From: Phaeobacter sp.
GTDB lineage: Bacteria > Pseudomonadota > Alphaproteobacteria > Rhodobacterales > Rhodobacteraceae
Assembly: GCF_022825805.1 (NCBI RefSeq)
Contig: NZ_JAJDWC010000031.1
Location: 1 to 57,674, forward strand
Direction of reading: 5' to 3'
DNA: 57,674 bases
In this document: positions 18,717 to 27,964 of the stretch, in pieces
How positions within the stretch are numbered: the first letter of the stretch is position 1
How the letters are laid out: each line of letters begins with the position of its first letter
Translations under genes and position numbers: made by a program
Notes under the pieces: generated by a model
Database searches by the model: none
What the model saw: the letters and a program-made list of their open reading frames with translations, nothing else
What the model was told of the DNA's origin: nothing

Positions 18717-19900
18717 ACATGCACCTCAGGTACAAGACCCGTGAGATGGGCCAGATTCTTCAAACCGATCTTCAGATGGGCGAGGGGCCGTGCGCGCACA
18801 AGCTCTTTGTTCATATAGGCATCAAATGTCAGTCGCTGCACATCGATGTCATGACAGAGTGAGACAAAACGTTCGCGCCGCCCGTCAGACTTGTAATAGG
18901 CATCCTGCATGGCGCGCAGAACTTTGAAGACGGTTTTGTGGTCTTTCATGAAGAGCTTTCTGGCCAGCCGCAGGTCGCTGGCGCGCCCGGATGCAAGTGC
19001 GGCTTGCGCGGCGGTTGCTGCGACCCGGCCACCGACCATGGCATAGTAGATGCCTTCTCCGGAGGAGGGGGCAACCACTCCGGCGGCGTCCCCCGCCAAA
19101 ACCACATCCTGAGCGTTGTCCCAGCGTTTTAATGGCTGCAACGGGATGGGCGCGCCTTCGCGGCGCAGGGTATCGCAGGCTTGCAGGCCGCTTGCGGCGC
19201 GCAAATCTGCGGTGGCTTGCTTCAGATCCACTCCATTGATCCCGGTGCCCATACCGACGCTGGCCTCTGCCCCGTGGGGAAAGACCCAGCCGTAGAAATC
19301 AGGGCTGATACGGCCGTCGTAGATCACGTCGCAGCGGTTGGGATCATAGTCCGCCGACGGCTGCGGTGCGGCGATGATTTCGTGGTAGGCAATGACATAA
19401 GGGATATCGTCGCCGCCTTTGACCTCTTGCTGCGCCACAACAGAACGCGCGCCATCGGCGCCAATCACATAGGTGCAGGGTAGGTGACGTTCCTCGCGGG
19501 TTGCCTTGTCCCGGTATACGACCTGGGGTGTGGGCGTGCTGCGGTCGATGCGCAAAAACGTGCCCGTGAAACGCTCGGCCCCTGTTGCTGCTGCGCGTTG
19601 GCGCAGGAAGTCGTCAAAATCGGCGCGATCGACCATGCCCACAAATCCGTTTTCAATGGGAATATCGACAGATCGCCCTGTCGGGGACACCATCCGGGCA
19701 GTGGTGATGCGGGCGCGGAGCTGGGAGTCTGGGATATCAAAATCACGGATCAAACGCGGAGGTACCGCCCCACCGCAGGGTTTGATCCGACCATCCCTGT
19801 CCAGCAAAGCAACTTTGTGACCTGCGCTCGCCAGATCCATTGCGGCTGTGGATCCTGATGGGCCGCCCCCGACCACTACGACATCATAATGCATGATCAT
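18713..19900 (-). CDS. bchP: Geranylgeranyl reductase BchP
   Basis: 395 residues. FAD-dependent reductase converting the geranylgeranyl tail of bacteriochlorophyll to phytyl. N-terminal Rossmann motif YDVVVVGGGPSGSTAAMDLA; the second FAD motif VVLAGDAAGVVAPSSGEGI is near residues 275-293. The start overlaps the bch2 stop (ATGA) and the stop overlaps the idi start. Confidence 0.95.
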   Translation of the reverse strand: MIMHYDVVVVGGGPSGSTAAMDLASAGHKVALLDRDGRIKPCGGAVPPRLIRDFDIPDSQLRARITTARMVSPTGRSVDIPIENGFVGMVDRADFDDFLRQRAAATGAERFTGTFLRIDRSTPTPQVVYRDKATREERHLPCTYVIGADGARSVVAQQEVKGGDDIPYVIAYHEIIAAPQPSADYDPNRCDVIYDGRISPDFYGWVFPHGAEASVGMGTGINGVDLKQATADLRAASGLQACDTLRREGAPIPLQPLKRWDNAQDVVLAGDAAGVVAPSSGEGIYYAMVGGRVAATAAQAALASGRASDLRLARKLFMKDHKTVFKVLRAMQDAYYKSDGRRERFVSLCHDIDVQRLTFDAYMNKELVRARPLAHLKIGLKNLAHLTGLVPEVHV

Positions 19901-21186
19901 TCTCCCGGGATATCAGCAAGCTGGGTTGTTTTGGTCTGTAAGGACAAGGTGCCGACAGCCATCCACATGGCTGCCAGAAACAGGGCCGCTTCGAACAGGA
20001 ACACCGCGCCAAATGCTTCTGCATCGCCAAGCGGCGAGCGGGCCAGGTCGACCAAAGCAGCCCCCACCAGGCCACCAAAGCCGGCAGCAATCGCCTGCGC
20101 CGCCCCCCAAAGGCCCATACGTGTGCCTTCGCGTTTTTCGCGTCCGTTGCCAGCAAGCTGCATCATCGATCCTATTGCGGCCACGGCAAACATGCCGTTG
20201 AAAAAGCCAAGAGCGATGACCGGCGCCAGCAGGTCCGCACCCCTGATCTGGCCAAACGCCGCGATCACGACCAGGACCAAAGCGGACCCGCCGCATCCCG
20301 CGACCACCCAGGATCTCAGCTCGCCCATGCGGAACCCTGTGCACAGGACGCCGACTGTCAGCATGCCCAGGAAAACACCGCCATTCTGCGCGCCAGAAAG
20401 CTGGGTGGATTGGCCGAGGGAATAGCCAAAGACCAACCCCGCATAAGGCTCCAGGATGAGTTCCTGCATGAAATAGGCGGTCATCGAGAGGAACACAAAA
20501 ATGGTGAACTGACGCGCCTTTGGCTCCTGCCAGATCTCTTGCAGCCCTTCGAGAAAAGATTGAGTGTGGTTGGCCGTTGTCGGCGCTGGCTCGGTCAGTT
20601 GCTGTTCAACCCGCCAGAGCGCGAGTGCGGTTACGGCAGTTCCAAGGACCGCCACTAAAGCCACAACTGCAATAAGGCGTTGTGGCGAATACGGATCCAG
20701 CAGCGCGCCTGTGGCGATGGCGGTGCCCGCAATGCCGAGGATCATCATCAACCAAGTCATGGTTGCCGCAGCTGCCCGGCGGCGAGGCTCGGTCGCGGTT
20801 GCCAAAAGTGCCAGCAATGACGTTCCGGAGGCGCCGACGCCAATACCAATCAGCCCATAGGCCAGAATGGACAAAAGCAGGACCCAGATCATTCCAATGG
20901 GAACCAGTAGGATGGCCAATGCCGCCATCACAGCGCCAAGGGCCAGAACGGCCATGCCACCAAGGATCCAGCGGCTGCGGCTACCGCCGGTATCGGACCG
21001 AAACCCCCAATTGGGTCGGGTGATCTGTATCGCGTAATGCAGAGCCACCAGAAATCCGGGGAGCACCGCCGGCAGGGCCAATTCGACAACCATCACACGA
21101 TTTAAGGTCGAGGTCATCAGCACGACAATGGCGCCGAGAGCCATCTGAACCAGACCAAGACGAAAGATTGAGACCCAGCCCAGCAT
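19897..21186 (-). CDS. PucC-type transporter (BCD family, Bch2/ORF428-like)
   Basis: 429 residues, about twelve membrane helices, in the bacteriochlorophyll delivery (BCD) branch of the major facilitator superfamily. Signature segments: TLNRVMVVELALPAVLPGFLV, RPNWGFRSDT and EPYAGLVFG. It lies between bchG and bchP as orf428 (bch2) does in Rhodobacter. Likely helps place pigment into light-harvesting complexes. The ATG at 21186 overlaps the bchG stop; an earlier in-frame start lies inside bchG and does not fit the family. It is distinct from lhaA at 29431-30873. Confidence 0.9.
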   Translation of the reverse strand: MLGWVSIFRLGLVQMALGAIVVLMTSTLNRVMVVELALPAVLPGFLVALHYAIQITRPNWGFRSDTGGSRSRWILGGMAVLALGAVMAALAILLVPIGMIWVLLLSILAYGLIGIGVGASGTSLLALLATATEPRRRAAAATMTWLMMILGIAGTAIATGALLDPYSPQRLIAVVALVAVLGTAVTALALWRVEQQLTEPAPTTANHTQSFLEGLQEIWQEPKARQFTIFVFLSMTAYFMQELILEPYAGLVFGYSLGQSTQLSGAQNGGVFLGMLTVGVLCTGFRMGELRSWVVAGCGGSALVLVVIAAFGQIRGADLLAPVIALGFFNGMFAVAAIGSMMQLAGNGREKREGTRMGLWGAAQAIAAGFGGLVGAALVDLARSPLGDAEAFGAVFLFEAALFLAAMWMAVGTLSLQTKTTQLADIPGE

Positions 21187-22085
21187 CACCCAATCCCCCG
21201 CAGGGCGAGGGCCGAAACCATCATACCCAGCACATAAAGTGTGACGCCCACGCCGTTGTACCAGGGGGCATATTTCTGTGGATCGGTGAGCAGCCGGCGC
21301 ATAGCAACGATCTGCATCACTGCAAGCGCGGCCACTGTGGCGGCTGCCAAATGCGCACCCCACAGCAGCAGCATGGGTGCGACCAGGGCCTGTGCCATGA
21401 TCATGATGATACAGGCAATTTTTGCGGCAACCTCGGGGCCCAGGCTGACCGGCAGGGATTGTATGCCCATGGCGCGGTCACCGTGCAGTGCCTTGAAATC
21501 ATTGAGGGTCATGATGCCATGAGCACCAATCGCATAGAGCAGGGCGAGGAGGATAGTCTCAAACCGTGGCGCACCCGCTGATAGCACGGCGGCGCCAGTG
21601 AACCATGGCAGTGCTTCATAGCAGAGCCCGACAACGCCTGGTCCAACCCAACCCGACCTTTTGAGCCGGAGCGGTTCTGCCGAATAAGCCCAGGCGGCAG
21701 CAACAGCGACACAGGTGGCGGCGAACCCCCACAGGCCGAGCAGCCATCCCAACCCCAGCGCCATCACTGACATCACGATGGCCACCCAAAGGCCCCATCG
21801 TCCCGGCACCCGCCCCGAGGGAATGGGGCGGTGCGGTTCATTGATGGCATCAACGTGGCGGTCGCACCAGTCATTGGCCGCTTGGCTCATGCCGCACACC
21901 ACAGGCCCAGCGAGAACCAGGCCCAGCACAACCAGCCAAATAGCTGGAAGAATAGGTTCATTGGCAGAGACGATGCCGCAGAGATAGGCCCACATCGGCG
22001 GAAACCAGGTGATTGGTTTGATCAACTGGAGCAGGGCGGCAGGATCAGGCCATTTTCGATCTCGTAAATCAATGCTGACACTCAT
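21186..22085 (-). CDS. bchG: Bacteriochlorophyll synthase BchG
   Basis: 299 residues with about nine membrane helices. UbiA-family prenyltransferase attaching geranylgeranyl diphosphate to bacteriochlorophyllide a. The Mg-diphosphate motif NDWCDRHVDAINEPHRPIPS is at residues 71-90, and a second motif is LNDFKALHGDRAMG. First gene of the minus-strand bchG-bch2-bchP-idi unit. No TGT-N12-ACA box was found in the 198-bp gap upstream. Confidence 0.95.
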   Translation of the reverse strand: MSVSIDLRDRKWPDPAALLQLIKPITWFPPMWAYLCGIVSANEPILPAIWLVVLGLVLAGPVVCGMSQAANDWCDRHVDAINEPHRPIPSGRVPGRWGLWVAIVMSVMALGLGWLLGLWGFAATCVAVAAAWAYSAEPLRLKRSGWVGPGVVGLCYEALPWFTGAAVLSAGAPRFETILLALLYAIGAHGIMTLNDFKALHGDRAMGIQSLPVSLGPEVAAKIACIIMIMAQALVAPMLLLWGAHLAAATVAALAVMQIVAMRRLLTDPQKYAPWYNGVGVTLYVLGMMVSALALRGIG

Positions 22086-22283
22086 GAAGTCAATATGACA
22101 TTACGCGTGGCATTCAGGCAAGATGAGTCTTGTCTCGGGCGCATCAAATTGGGCCATCTGGGCGGCACAACCGCAGCGGCACATTGCCCTCGCGTGTTAG
22201 GTGCCGATTTTATGATACCCAAAGACCAACCCGTACCGGTGCGCTGCACTGGCCATTGACCAACAGAGGGCTAGCTACCGACT

Positions 22284-22973
22284 ATGACTTATCGGAGACT
22301 GATTGCCGCCCTTTTTTGCCTGTGCTGTCTTGGAGCGCCTGCCTTTGCATTGACGGCAGAAGATCGGGTCATGATCATCGAATGGCGAGAGGATGCGGCT
22401 GAGTTGTTTCTGACGGTGCCGACATCAGACCTGCAAACGCAAGGGATCGCCCGCCGATCTGGTCTGATCGGTGCAGATGGTAAGATTGATTTCGCAACGT
22501 TGCGGCAGACACCGGGTCACGTTGCTGATGGGATCTTGCGGTTTGGTGCATTGACGTCCGGCCCCGATCCAGTGGATGGCATGACGATGATGGTGCATGA
22601 CAAGCGCGAGATCCTGCCCTACGCGGACCCTTTCGATGCGTTGATGGCGTCCTCTGTTTGCGGCGTGCCCGACAGCGTTGAACGTTTATCCGCGGATGGC
22701 ACGCGGCTCTATCTCAGCGCTTATCGCGGAATGGTTGCAGATCCTGATGGCATTGATCTTGATCTGTCGATGTTCGCAGGCCCGGTTGAAGTCAAAGTGT
22801 TTGATAGCGATGGGCTGACCACCCGGTTCACGGCTGACCCCAGTGTTCAGCAGATCCGGGTCCATCGCGAGGTCGTGGCGGCCGCCGCGCCGTCGTATCT
22901 GGCCGCTGTAATTGCCGCATTGGTGGCGGCGTTTGCGTCGGTCGGATTGGTGCGCGCGCTCAAACAGCGCTGA
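22284..22973 (+). CDS. Unrecognised exported, membrane-anchored protein in the PGC
   Basis: 229 residues, family not recognised. Residues 1-22 look like a signal peptide (RRLIAALFCLCCLGAPAFA), followed by a soluble domain of about 180 residues rich in Asp and Val/Leu, and a C-terminal helix at about 204-222 (YLAAVIAALVAAFASVGLV) with a basic tail. This predicts a periplasmic domain tethered by its C-terminus. It is the only plus-strand gene between dxs and ppaA, divergent from bchG and convergent with the pseudoazurin gene. There is a single Cys in the mature part. No catalytic or metal motif is evident. Function unknown; an assembly or electron-transfer role is only suggested by context. Confidence 0.8.
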   Translation: MTYRRLIAALFCLCCLGAPAFALTAEDRVMIIEWREDAAELFLTVPTSDLQTQGIARRSGLIGADGKIDFATLRQTPGHVADGILRFGALTSGPDPVDGMTMMVHDKREILPYADPFDALMASSVCGVPDSVERLSADGTRLYLSAYRGMVADPDGIDLDLSMFAGPVEVKVFDSDGLTTRFTADPSVQQIRVHREVVAAAAPSYLAAVIAALVAAFASVGLVRALKQR

Positions 22974-23013
22974 GTGGTCTTTACCCAGCCGACCGCAAAC
23001 ATATGCGTTTAGA

Positions 23014-23046
23014 AACAAAAAAACCCAACCCGCGAACGGGTTGGGT
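23014..23046 (-). terminator. Rho-independent terminator of the pseudoazurin gene
   Basis: ACCCAACCCG (23023-23032) pairs perfectly with CGGGTTGGGT (23037-23046) around a 4-nt loop. On the minus strand the stem is followed by seven T (the A run at 23017-23023). It lies 24 bases past the pseudoazurin stop. Confidence 0.85.
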
Positions 23047-23070
23047 GATTTGCATAGACAGTCAGATGGT

Positions 23071-23571
23071 TTAGCTGGACTGCTCTTGCGCCAGCATTTC
23101 ATCTGCCCGCGCGAAGATGTCTTCGTAGCGCTTCTTCTCTTTGCCGCGATAGCGCGCGCCCTTCAGGTCTTCGTAATTGGAGGACACATCGCCCACCAGC
23201 AGCAGGCCGACCATGCCAGCGGTGCGGTGTGGGGTGCAGAAGTAGCCATAGGCACCTGGCGTATCGAGTGTGATCTCGATTTCTTCGCCGATCTTACCCT
23301 TCCACGCGCTTGCGCCTTCGGGGATGTTCTTGTCTGTGGTGGCAGAGTTGTGGCCGCGGTCGGTGGCCACGAATTTGATGGTGTCGCCCACGTTGGCGCG
23401 GACGATGTCCGGATAGAACACCTGCCGCTCTTTTTTGTTGTCGGGATGTTTGTTCAGCATCTCGACTAGAATGGTCTTGGGTTCCTCGTTTGCAGCCGCA
23501 ACGGAAGGCACAGCTGCGGCTGTTGCCAGGGCGCCAAGATAAAACAGGTGTTCACGTCGTGTGTGGTTCAT
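23071..23571 (-). CDS. Pseudoazurin-type blue copper protein
   Basis: 166 residues. Cupredoxin of the pseudoazurin/plastocyanin class with all four type 1 copper ligands: His74 (in GHNSAT), Cys112, His115 and Met120 (FCTPHRTAGM). Residues 1-27 form an export signal with a twin-arginine-like TRREHLF, placing the protein in the periplasm. The C-terminal 35 residues are charged and extend past the usual cupredoxin end. The ATG at 23571 follows GGAGAG; a longer in-frame ORF upstream lacks support. Pseudoazurins are soluble electron carriers, known as donors to denitrification enzymes. Here the gene lies inside the PGC, downstream of hemA, so donation to the photo-oxidised reaction centre is a fair hypothesis, not shown. 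Confidence 0.9.
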   Translation of the reverse strand: MNHTRREHLFYLGALATAAAVPSVAAANEEPKTILVEMLNKHPDNKKERQVFYPDIVRANVGDTIKFVATDRGHNSATTDKNIPEGASAWKGKIGEEIEITLDTPGAYGYFCTPHRTAGMVGLLLVGDVSSNYEDLKGARYRGKEKKRYEDIFARADEMLAQEQSS

Positions 23572-23994
23572 GGTCTCTCCTTTCGGGGTGACGGTTGGTT
23601 CGAAGGGTTGCTTTTCGATGATCCGGCTCGGATAGGGTGTCTGCCCGCCGATGCTGGTGTGGTTGCAATGGCGGGCCGAATGATCTGGCGTGGTATCCGG
23701 GATGGCAGTTGGCGAGCATCTCTCAGGTCCTTTGGCCTGATCCATGTCGCGGTTAGTCGGCATGATCGCGCTGCACTGACGGCTCTGTCATCCCAGACAA
23801 AACCCTGTCGCATCGGTCAATCGCGAAAGAGCTCGCCTGGCGTATTGCTCCCTTTCCTGTGGTCCGGTTGGGGAAAGAGCTAATCCACCCCCAGCCAAAG
23901 GCAAATGACGGCTGCGTCAGGCGCCTTTTTCCGGTCTTGCTGCGCGAAAAATTGCGTGGCCTGCCGGTTGCACACCGCTCTAGTCTTTTTCCGT
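23572..23994. other. 423-bp gap between hemA and pseudoazurin
   Basis: No convincing gene is seen. A symmetric hairpin occupies 23897-23928: AAAGGC pairs with GCCTTT and, inside it, TGACG with CGTCA, with 3-nt internal loops on each side. It may end or attenuate hemA transcription on the minus strand. No TGT-N12-ACA box was found, so the promoter of the copper protein is not identified. Confidence 0.5.
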
Positions 23995-25209
23995 TTAGGC
24001 GACCATGCGCGAAAGCGCGCACTGCGACCAAAGGTCATCCAACGCAGAAATGAGCATTTCAATATCCGCATCGCTGTGCAGCGGTGATGGGGTGATGCGC
24101 AGCCGTTCAGTGCCCTTGGGCACGGTTGGATAGTTGATGGGCTGGACGTAAATGCCCCAATTTTCCATAAGCATATCGCTGATCATGCGGCATTTGACAG
24201 GATTGCCGATCATCACGGGGATGATGTGGCTGGGGTTGTCGATATGAGGAATGCCGCGGGCGTCCAATGCCGCGCGGACCTGCGCCACGCGCGCGGCCTG
24301 CTGCTGTCGTTCCACCTGGCTGGTTTTCAGATGCCGAATGGAGGCACAGGCCGCCGCCGCAACTGCCGGGGGCAGGGCGGTGGTAAAAATAAACCCACTG
24401 GCAAATGACCGAATGAAATCGCACAGCGCGCTGGATCCTGCGATATAGCCGCCCATGCATCCAAACGCTTTGCCAAGCGTGCCTTCGATCAGGGTGATCC
24501 GGTCCATAAGCCCTTCGCGCTCCGCGACACCACCGCCGCGCGGACCATACATGCCCACTGCGTGGACCTCATCCAGATAGGTCATGGCGCCATAGCGATC
24601 GGCCAGATCACAGATTTCGGCAATCGGGGCGATATCGCCATCCATGGAATAGACGCTTTCAAAGGCGATGATCTTTGGGCGGTCCGGATCCAGCTCGGCC
24701 AGCTGGCGTTCCAGATCTTCCATGTCGTTGTGTTTCCAGATCCTTTTTTCCGCCCGGCTGTGGCGGATCCCTTCGATCATCGAGGCGTGGTTCAGGCTGT
24801 CAGACAGGATCACCACATTGGGCAGGCGCGCCCCCAAAGTCGATAGCGCAGCCCAGTTGGAGACATAACCTGACGTAAACAGCAACGCCACCTCTTTGTG
24901 GTGGAGATCAGCCAATTCCTGTTCCAGCAAGAGATGCTGGTGGTTGGTGCCAGAGATATTGCGGGTGCCCCCGGCGCCGGTGCCATAATCGTTCACCGCA
25001 GCCACCATTGCGGCCATGACATCTGGGTTTTGACCCATGCCGAGATAATCGTTCGAGCACCACACGGTCACATCGCGTTGGCCGCCGTCGTGACGGTTGG
25101 TGGCATTTGGGAAATTGCCACAATGGCGTTCCAGGTTTGCAAAGATGCGGTAATTGCCCTCTTCGCGTAGTTTGCTCAGCTGGCTGTTGAACAGCGCGTC
25201 ATATTCCAT
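23995..25209 (-). CDS. hemA: 5-Aminolevulinate synthase
   Basis: 404 residues. PLP enzyme condensing glycine and succinyl-CoA, the first step of tetrapyrrole synthesis by the Shemin route of alphaproteobacteria. Recognisable parts: [44 protein letters not shown] and the PLP-lysine motif [14 protein letters not shown]. Its start overlaps the puhE end by 11 bases, so it belongs to the puh-acsF superoperon and gives the PGC its own supply of ALA. Confidence 0.96.
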   Translation of the reverse strand: MEYDALFNSQLSKLREEGNYRIFANLERHCGNFPNATNRHDGGQRDVTVWCSNDYLGMGQNPDVMAAMVAAVNDYGTGAGGTRNISGTNHQHLLLEQELADLHHKEVALLFTSGYVSNWAALSTLGARLPNVVILSDSLNHASMIEGIRHSRAEKRIWKHNDMEDLERQLAELDPDRPKIIAFESVYSMDGDIAPIAEICDLADRYGAMTYLDEVHAVGMYGPRGGGVAEREGLMDRITLIEGTLGKAFGCMGGYIAGSSALCDFIRSFASGFIFTTALPPAVAAAACASIRHLKTSQVERQQQAARVAQVRAALDARGIPHIDNPSHIIPVMIGNPVKCRMISDMLMENWGIYVQPINYPTVPKGTERLRITPSPLHSDADIEMLISALDDLWSQCALSRMVA

Positions 25210-26005
25210 TGGCGTCCTCCTTGAAGGGCTTTGGAGACTTTTCTTCTTTGGGCGCAGGCAACATCCAGCGCCAGAGTTTGTCGTCAGGCAGGGGCAGCAC
25301 CAGCAGCACGTGTTCGAGCAGCGCCAGACCGGCCAAAGCGGCGATCAGCCCGTCGCGGGGATCGCTGCTGGCTGTGGCGCGCAAGGCAAACGCGATGGCG
25401 ACCCAGCCCAGCAGAGCCGCTGAAACCGGGAACAGTGCATTGATGCGCTGCCTGCGAAAGTGGCTTGGCATATGCGCCAAGGCCCGAGGCAGAAAATCGC
25501 TGTGCACGTGCGGCACGCCGAGAAAGAGGTTGAGTTTTGCAGAAATGCGGGCCGCAAACAGCAGGGCATAGACCCAAAGGCCCGTCGGGTTGGTGGCGTC
25601 TGTGTGGGCATAAATGACAGCCACCAACCCTAGCACCAGCGCAGCTTCGTGATAGGCAATTGTGCCAAAGCCACGCCAGAACCTCTCCCAGTGGGAAATC
25701 CCTGCAGGGCAGGGAAAGGGGCGAGGCCCCGTGATCACACCGGTCAGAAAGCTGATTTCGATCCATCCCCAGATCGCCAAGGCGCCCACAAATCCGGCAT
25801 AGTCACCGGTTGTGGTTGGCAGAGCTTGTGCCGCCGACATCAACAATGCGCCCAGACCCAGCAGCGGCAGACTGGCGACGCAGACGACACCTGGTGCGAT
25901 GTCACGCCGCTGATCCATCACTGCGATGCCGCGCAGGATGAGCCCGGTGGAGGCCCACCAAAGCGCACAGGCCACAGCTGCTGCAAACCACGCCGAGGCG
26001 ATCAT
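25199..26005 (-). CDS. puhE: Photosynthetic complex assembly protein PuhE
   Basis: 268 residues with about seven membrane helices and a charged C-terminal tail ([18 protein letters not shown]). DUF3623 family, recognised by [15 protein letters not shown] and the central HVHSDFLP segment. In Rhodobacter capsulatus PuhE affects reaction centre assembly and bacteriochlorophyll levels. It overlaps hemA, and acsF ends 61 bases upstream. Confidence 0.93.
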   Translation of the reverse strand: MIASAWFAAAVACALWWASTGLILRGIAVMDQRRDIAPGVVCVASLPLLGLGALLMSAAQALPTTTGDYAGFVGALAIWGWIEISFLTGVITGPRPFPCPAGISHWERFWRGFGTIAYHEAALVLGLVAVIYAHTDATNPTGLWVYALLFAARISAKLNLFLGVPHVHSDFLPRALAHMPSHFRRQRINALFPVSAALLGWVAIAFALRATASSDPRDGLIAALAGLALLEHVLLVLPLPDDKLWRWMLPAPKEEKSPKPFKEDANGI

Positions 26006-26066
26006 TGCGCCATCTCGCCTTGCTCGCAGCAGGCCCTAACCTGTGGGTCGTTATGCCGGCTGCGGA

Positions 26067-27191
26067 TCAATAGGCAGGCTCCAGGCGCACGGACTCCGGC
26101 ACCTCATTGGGGATTGCGGGGATCAGCATCAATCGCGCAAACGCCGTGGCCGCACGTGCGGACGCCCAGCCCGCTTTCAGCCGACCAACAATGCCACCTC
26201 TTTTGCGCGCCGCATCCAGATCCGCATTGGCGTCTTGCATGGCATTTAGCAAAGGCTGCCACTTTGGGTGATCGATATCGAGCGTGATCGGAAAGATCTG
26301 ACGAGAGATTTCCGAGGTTTTTTCAAACACCGCTTGCCCGTACCACGCGGGATCCACGCCCAAAGCCTGGTGGAATGCCGGGCGTTGGTGGTCGCGGATC
26401 CACATGGTGGAATAGACGGCTGTAAGGAAAAACTTGATCCAATAGACATTGCCACCGCGGGTCAGATGCGGGTTGGCCTTCATCAGCAGGGCAAAAGCTT
26501 CGCCGTGGCTGAACTCATCATTGCACCATTCCCGGAACCATTTGAAAATCGGATGGAACCGGTATTCGGGATTGGCCTCCAGATGACGATAGATCGTGAT
26601 GTAGCGGGCATAGCCGATCTTCTCACTGAGATAAGTGGCGTAGTAGATGAATTTCGGCTTGAAATACGTGTACTTCTTCGCCCGAGTGAGAAACCCGAGG
26701 TTCACGGAAATACCCGCCTCGCGAAGTGCATCATTGATGAAACCAGCATGGCGGGCCTCATCGCGCGACATGAACTTGAACAATTCACAAATGTCTGGAT
26801 TGGTGCCACGCCGTTTCATTTCCTTGTAGAGAACGCAGCCTGAAAATTCAGCGGTGCAAGAGGAGATCAAGAAGTCGATGAACTCCTTGCGCAGCTCGGG
26901 CTCCATTCCATCCCAGTCGATCTGATCCCAGTCTTCGTTCTTCTTGAAATGGCCACGGTTCGGGTCTGATCGCATCTGATCCAGCAGCAGGTCCCAGTCT
27001 TGGCGCACAGGCTCGACATTGAGCGCATCCATTTCGTCAAAGTCGGTGGTGTAAAACCGCGGGGTCAACAGGGTGTTTTGCATTGCGACCGCAGTGGCGC
27101 TGTCACTGTCGTTGACCGCCTGGGCTTCCTGATAGGCGAGGCTTTCTTCGGCGGTTTCGGCATCGGCAGAATGTTTGGTGTGGACGTTCAT
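26067..27191 (-). CDS. acsF: Mg-protoporphyrin IX monomethyl ester (aerobic) cyclase AcsF
   Basis: 374 residues. Diiron oxygenase forming the isocyclic ring E of bacteriochlorophyll with O2. Carboxylate/His ligands are visible in SCTAEFSGCVLYKEM (Glu115), SRDEARHAGF (144-148) and NDEFSHGEAF (225-231). Its presence, with no anaerobic bchE in the window, points to oxygen-dependent pigment synthesis. The start overlaps the stop of the small gene bciE. Confidence 0.96.
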   Translation of the reverse strand: MNVHTKHSADAETAEESLAYQEAQAVNDSDSATAVAMQNTLLTPRFYTTDFDEMDALNVEPVRQDWDLLLDQMRSDPNRGHFKKNEDWDQIDWDGMEPELRKEFIDFLISSCTAEFSGCVLYKEMKRRGTNPDICELFKFMSRDEARHAGFINDALREAGISVNLGFLTRAKKYTYFKPKFIYYATYLSEKIGYARYITIYRHLEANPEYRFHPIFKWFREWCNDEFSHGEAFALLMKANPHLTRGGNVYWIKFFLTAVYSTMWIRDHQRPAFHQALGVDPAWYGQAVFEKTSEISRQIFPITLDIDHPKWQPLLNAMQDANADLDAARKRGGIVGRLKAGWASARAATAFARLMLIPAIPNEVPESVRLEPAY

Positions 27192-27484
27192 AATGTGACC
27201 TCCTCTGAGAAGGAAAACTCGCAGAGCTCCATATATTCCAGATCGCCGGTCAGCCGGGTCCAGAGTTGCTCCAATTTGGATGCGCGAATGATTGTGGCGG
27301 TGCGATCTTCGCGCACAACGGCGCCAAACGGCGCCATGACCGGTGGCCCGTCGACCATGACTTCGTCACCGGGGTGGATCACTGCCCCATTGTTCAGGCG
27401 CACATGGGCGCTCAGTTCTTCAAAGCGATGGCTGACCTCAACCGTACAGGGGGCCATTTCAGTTTCTTTGGTGAAAAATCCCAT
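27188..27484 (-). CDS. bciE: Small AcsF-partner protein, probably BciE
   Basis: 98 residues. A short soluble protein with a beta-rich centre (NNGAVIHPGDEVMVDGPP, then FGAVVREDRTATIIRASK). It sits directly upstream of acsF and overlaps its start, in the place where alphaproteobacteria carry bciE. BciE is known to be required for activity of the alphaproteobacterial AcsF cyclase in Rhodobacter. The assignment rests mainly on size and position; no motif proves it. Confidence 0.7.
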   Translation of the reverse strand: MGFFTKETEMAPCTVEVSHRFEELSAHVRLNNGAVIHPGDEVMVDGPPVMAPFGAVVREDRTATIIRASKLEQLWTRLTGDLEYMELCEFSFSEEVTL

Positions 27485-27496
27485 GATCTATCCTCT

Positions 27497-27964
27497 CTAT
27501 CCGTCCAGCACGCCGAGCCAGCGGGCTGTGCTTTCGCTGCCGAACATGGTGAGTTCGATTTCCCAGCCCGTTGCGGGGTCGTGCAGCTGCAGTCGCTTGT
27601 TTTCATACTGGCGCAGTTCAACAGCGGGATTGCCCACGATCCCGTTGCGATGCCGTTCAAACATCAGACCGGAGCGAACCGCCGCGATGAAGCCGCCATT
27701 GTCGGAGGTGACAATCATTGTGCCGGTCGGGTCGGTGATCTGCACCGCGTTGCCCTCACCCTGCAGGATGATGTCACGGCTTTGGAGCAGTTCTGCAGCT
27801 TTGGGCTGACCCAGCTTTGGGCGTTCCGTCACCACGGCGAAGGTAACCAGAGCGAGCACAAACAAAACTAGCCCCGCCATGGCCTGCAGCAGACGTTTTG
27901 GGATCAGCTCTTTGCTTTCGCGTCTGGTGGCTGCTTCGGTTTCAGCGTCGATGATCAACCTCAT
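27497..27964 (-). CDS. puhC: Photosynthetic complex assembly protein PuhC
   Basis: 155 residues: a short cytoplasmic N-terminus, one membrane helix (about residues 26-46) and a periplasmic domain containing RDIILQGEGNAVQITDPTGT and GFIAAVRSGLMFERHRN. PuhC helps assembly and organisation of LH1 and the reaction centre. Its ATG overlaps the puhB stop. Confidence 0.93.
   Translation of the reverse strand: MRLIIDAETEAATRRESKELIPKRLLQAMAGLVLFVLALVTFAVVTERPKLGQPKAAELLQSRDIILQGEGNAVQITDPTGTMIVTSDNGGFIAAVRSGLMFERHRNGIVGNPAVELRQYENKRLQLHDPATGWEIELTMFGSESTARWLGVLDG

Noticed and set aside
23572-23763. Longer N-terminus for the pseudoazurin frame
   Set aside because: It would bury the export signal 64 residues into the protein, and the ATG at 23571 has its own ribosome binding site.
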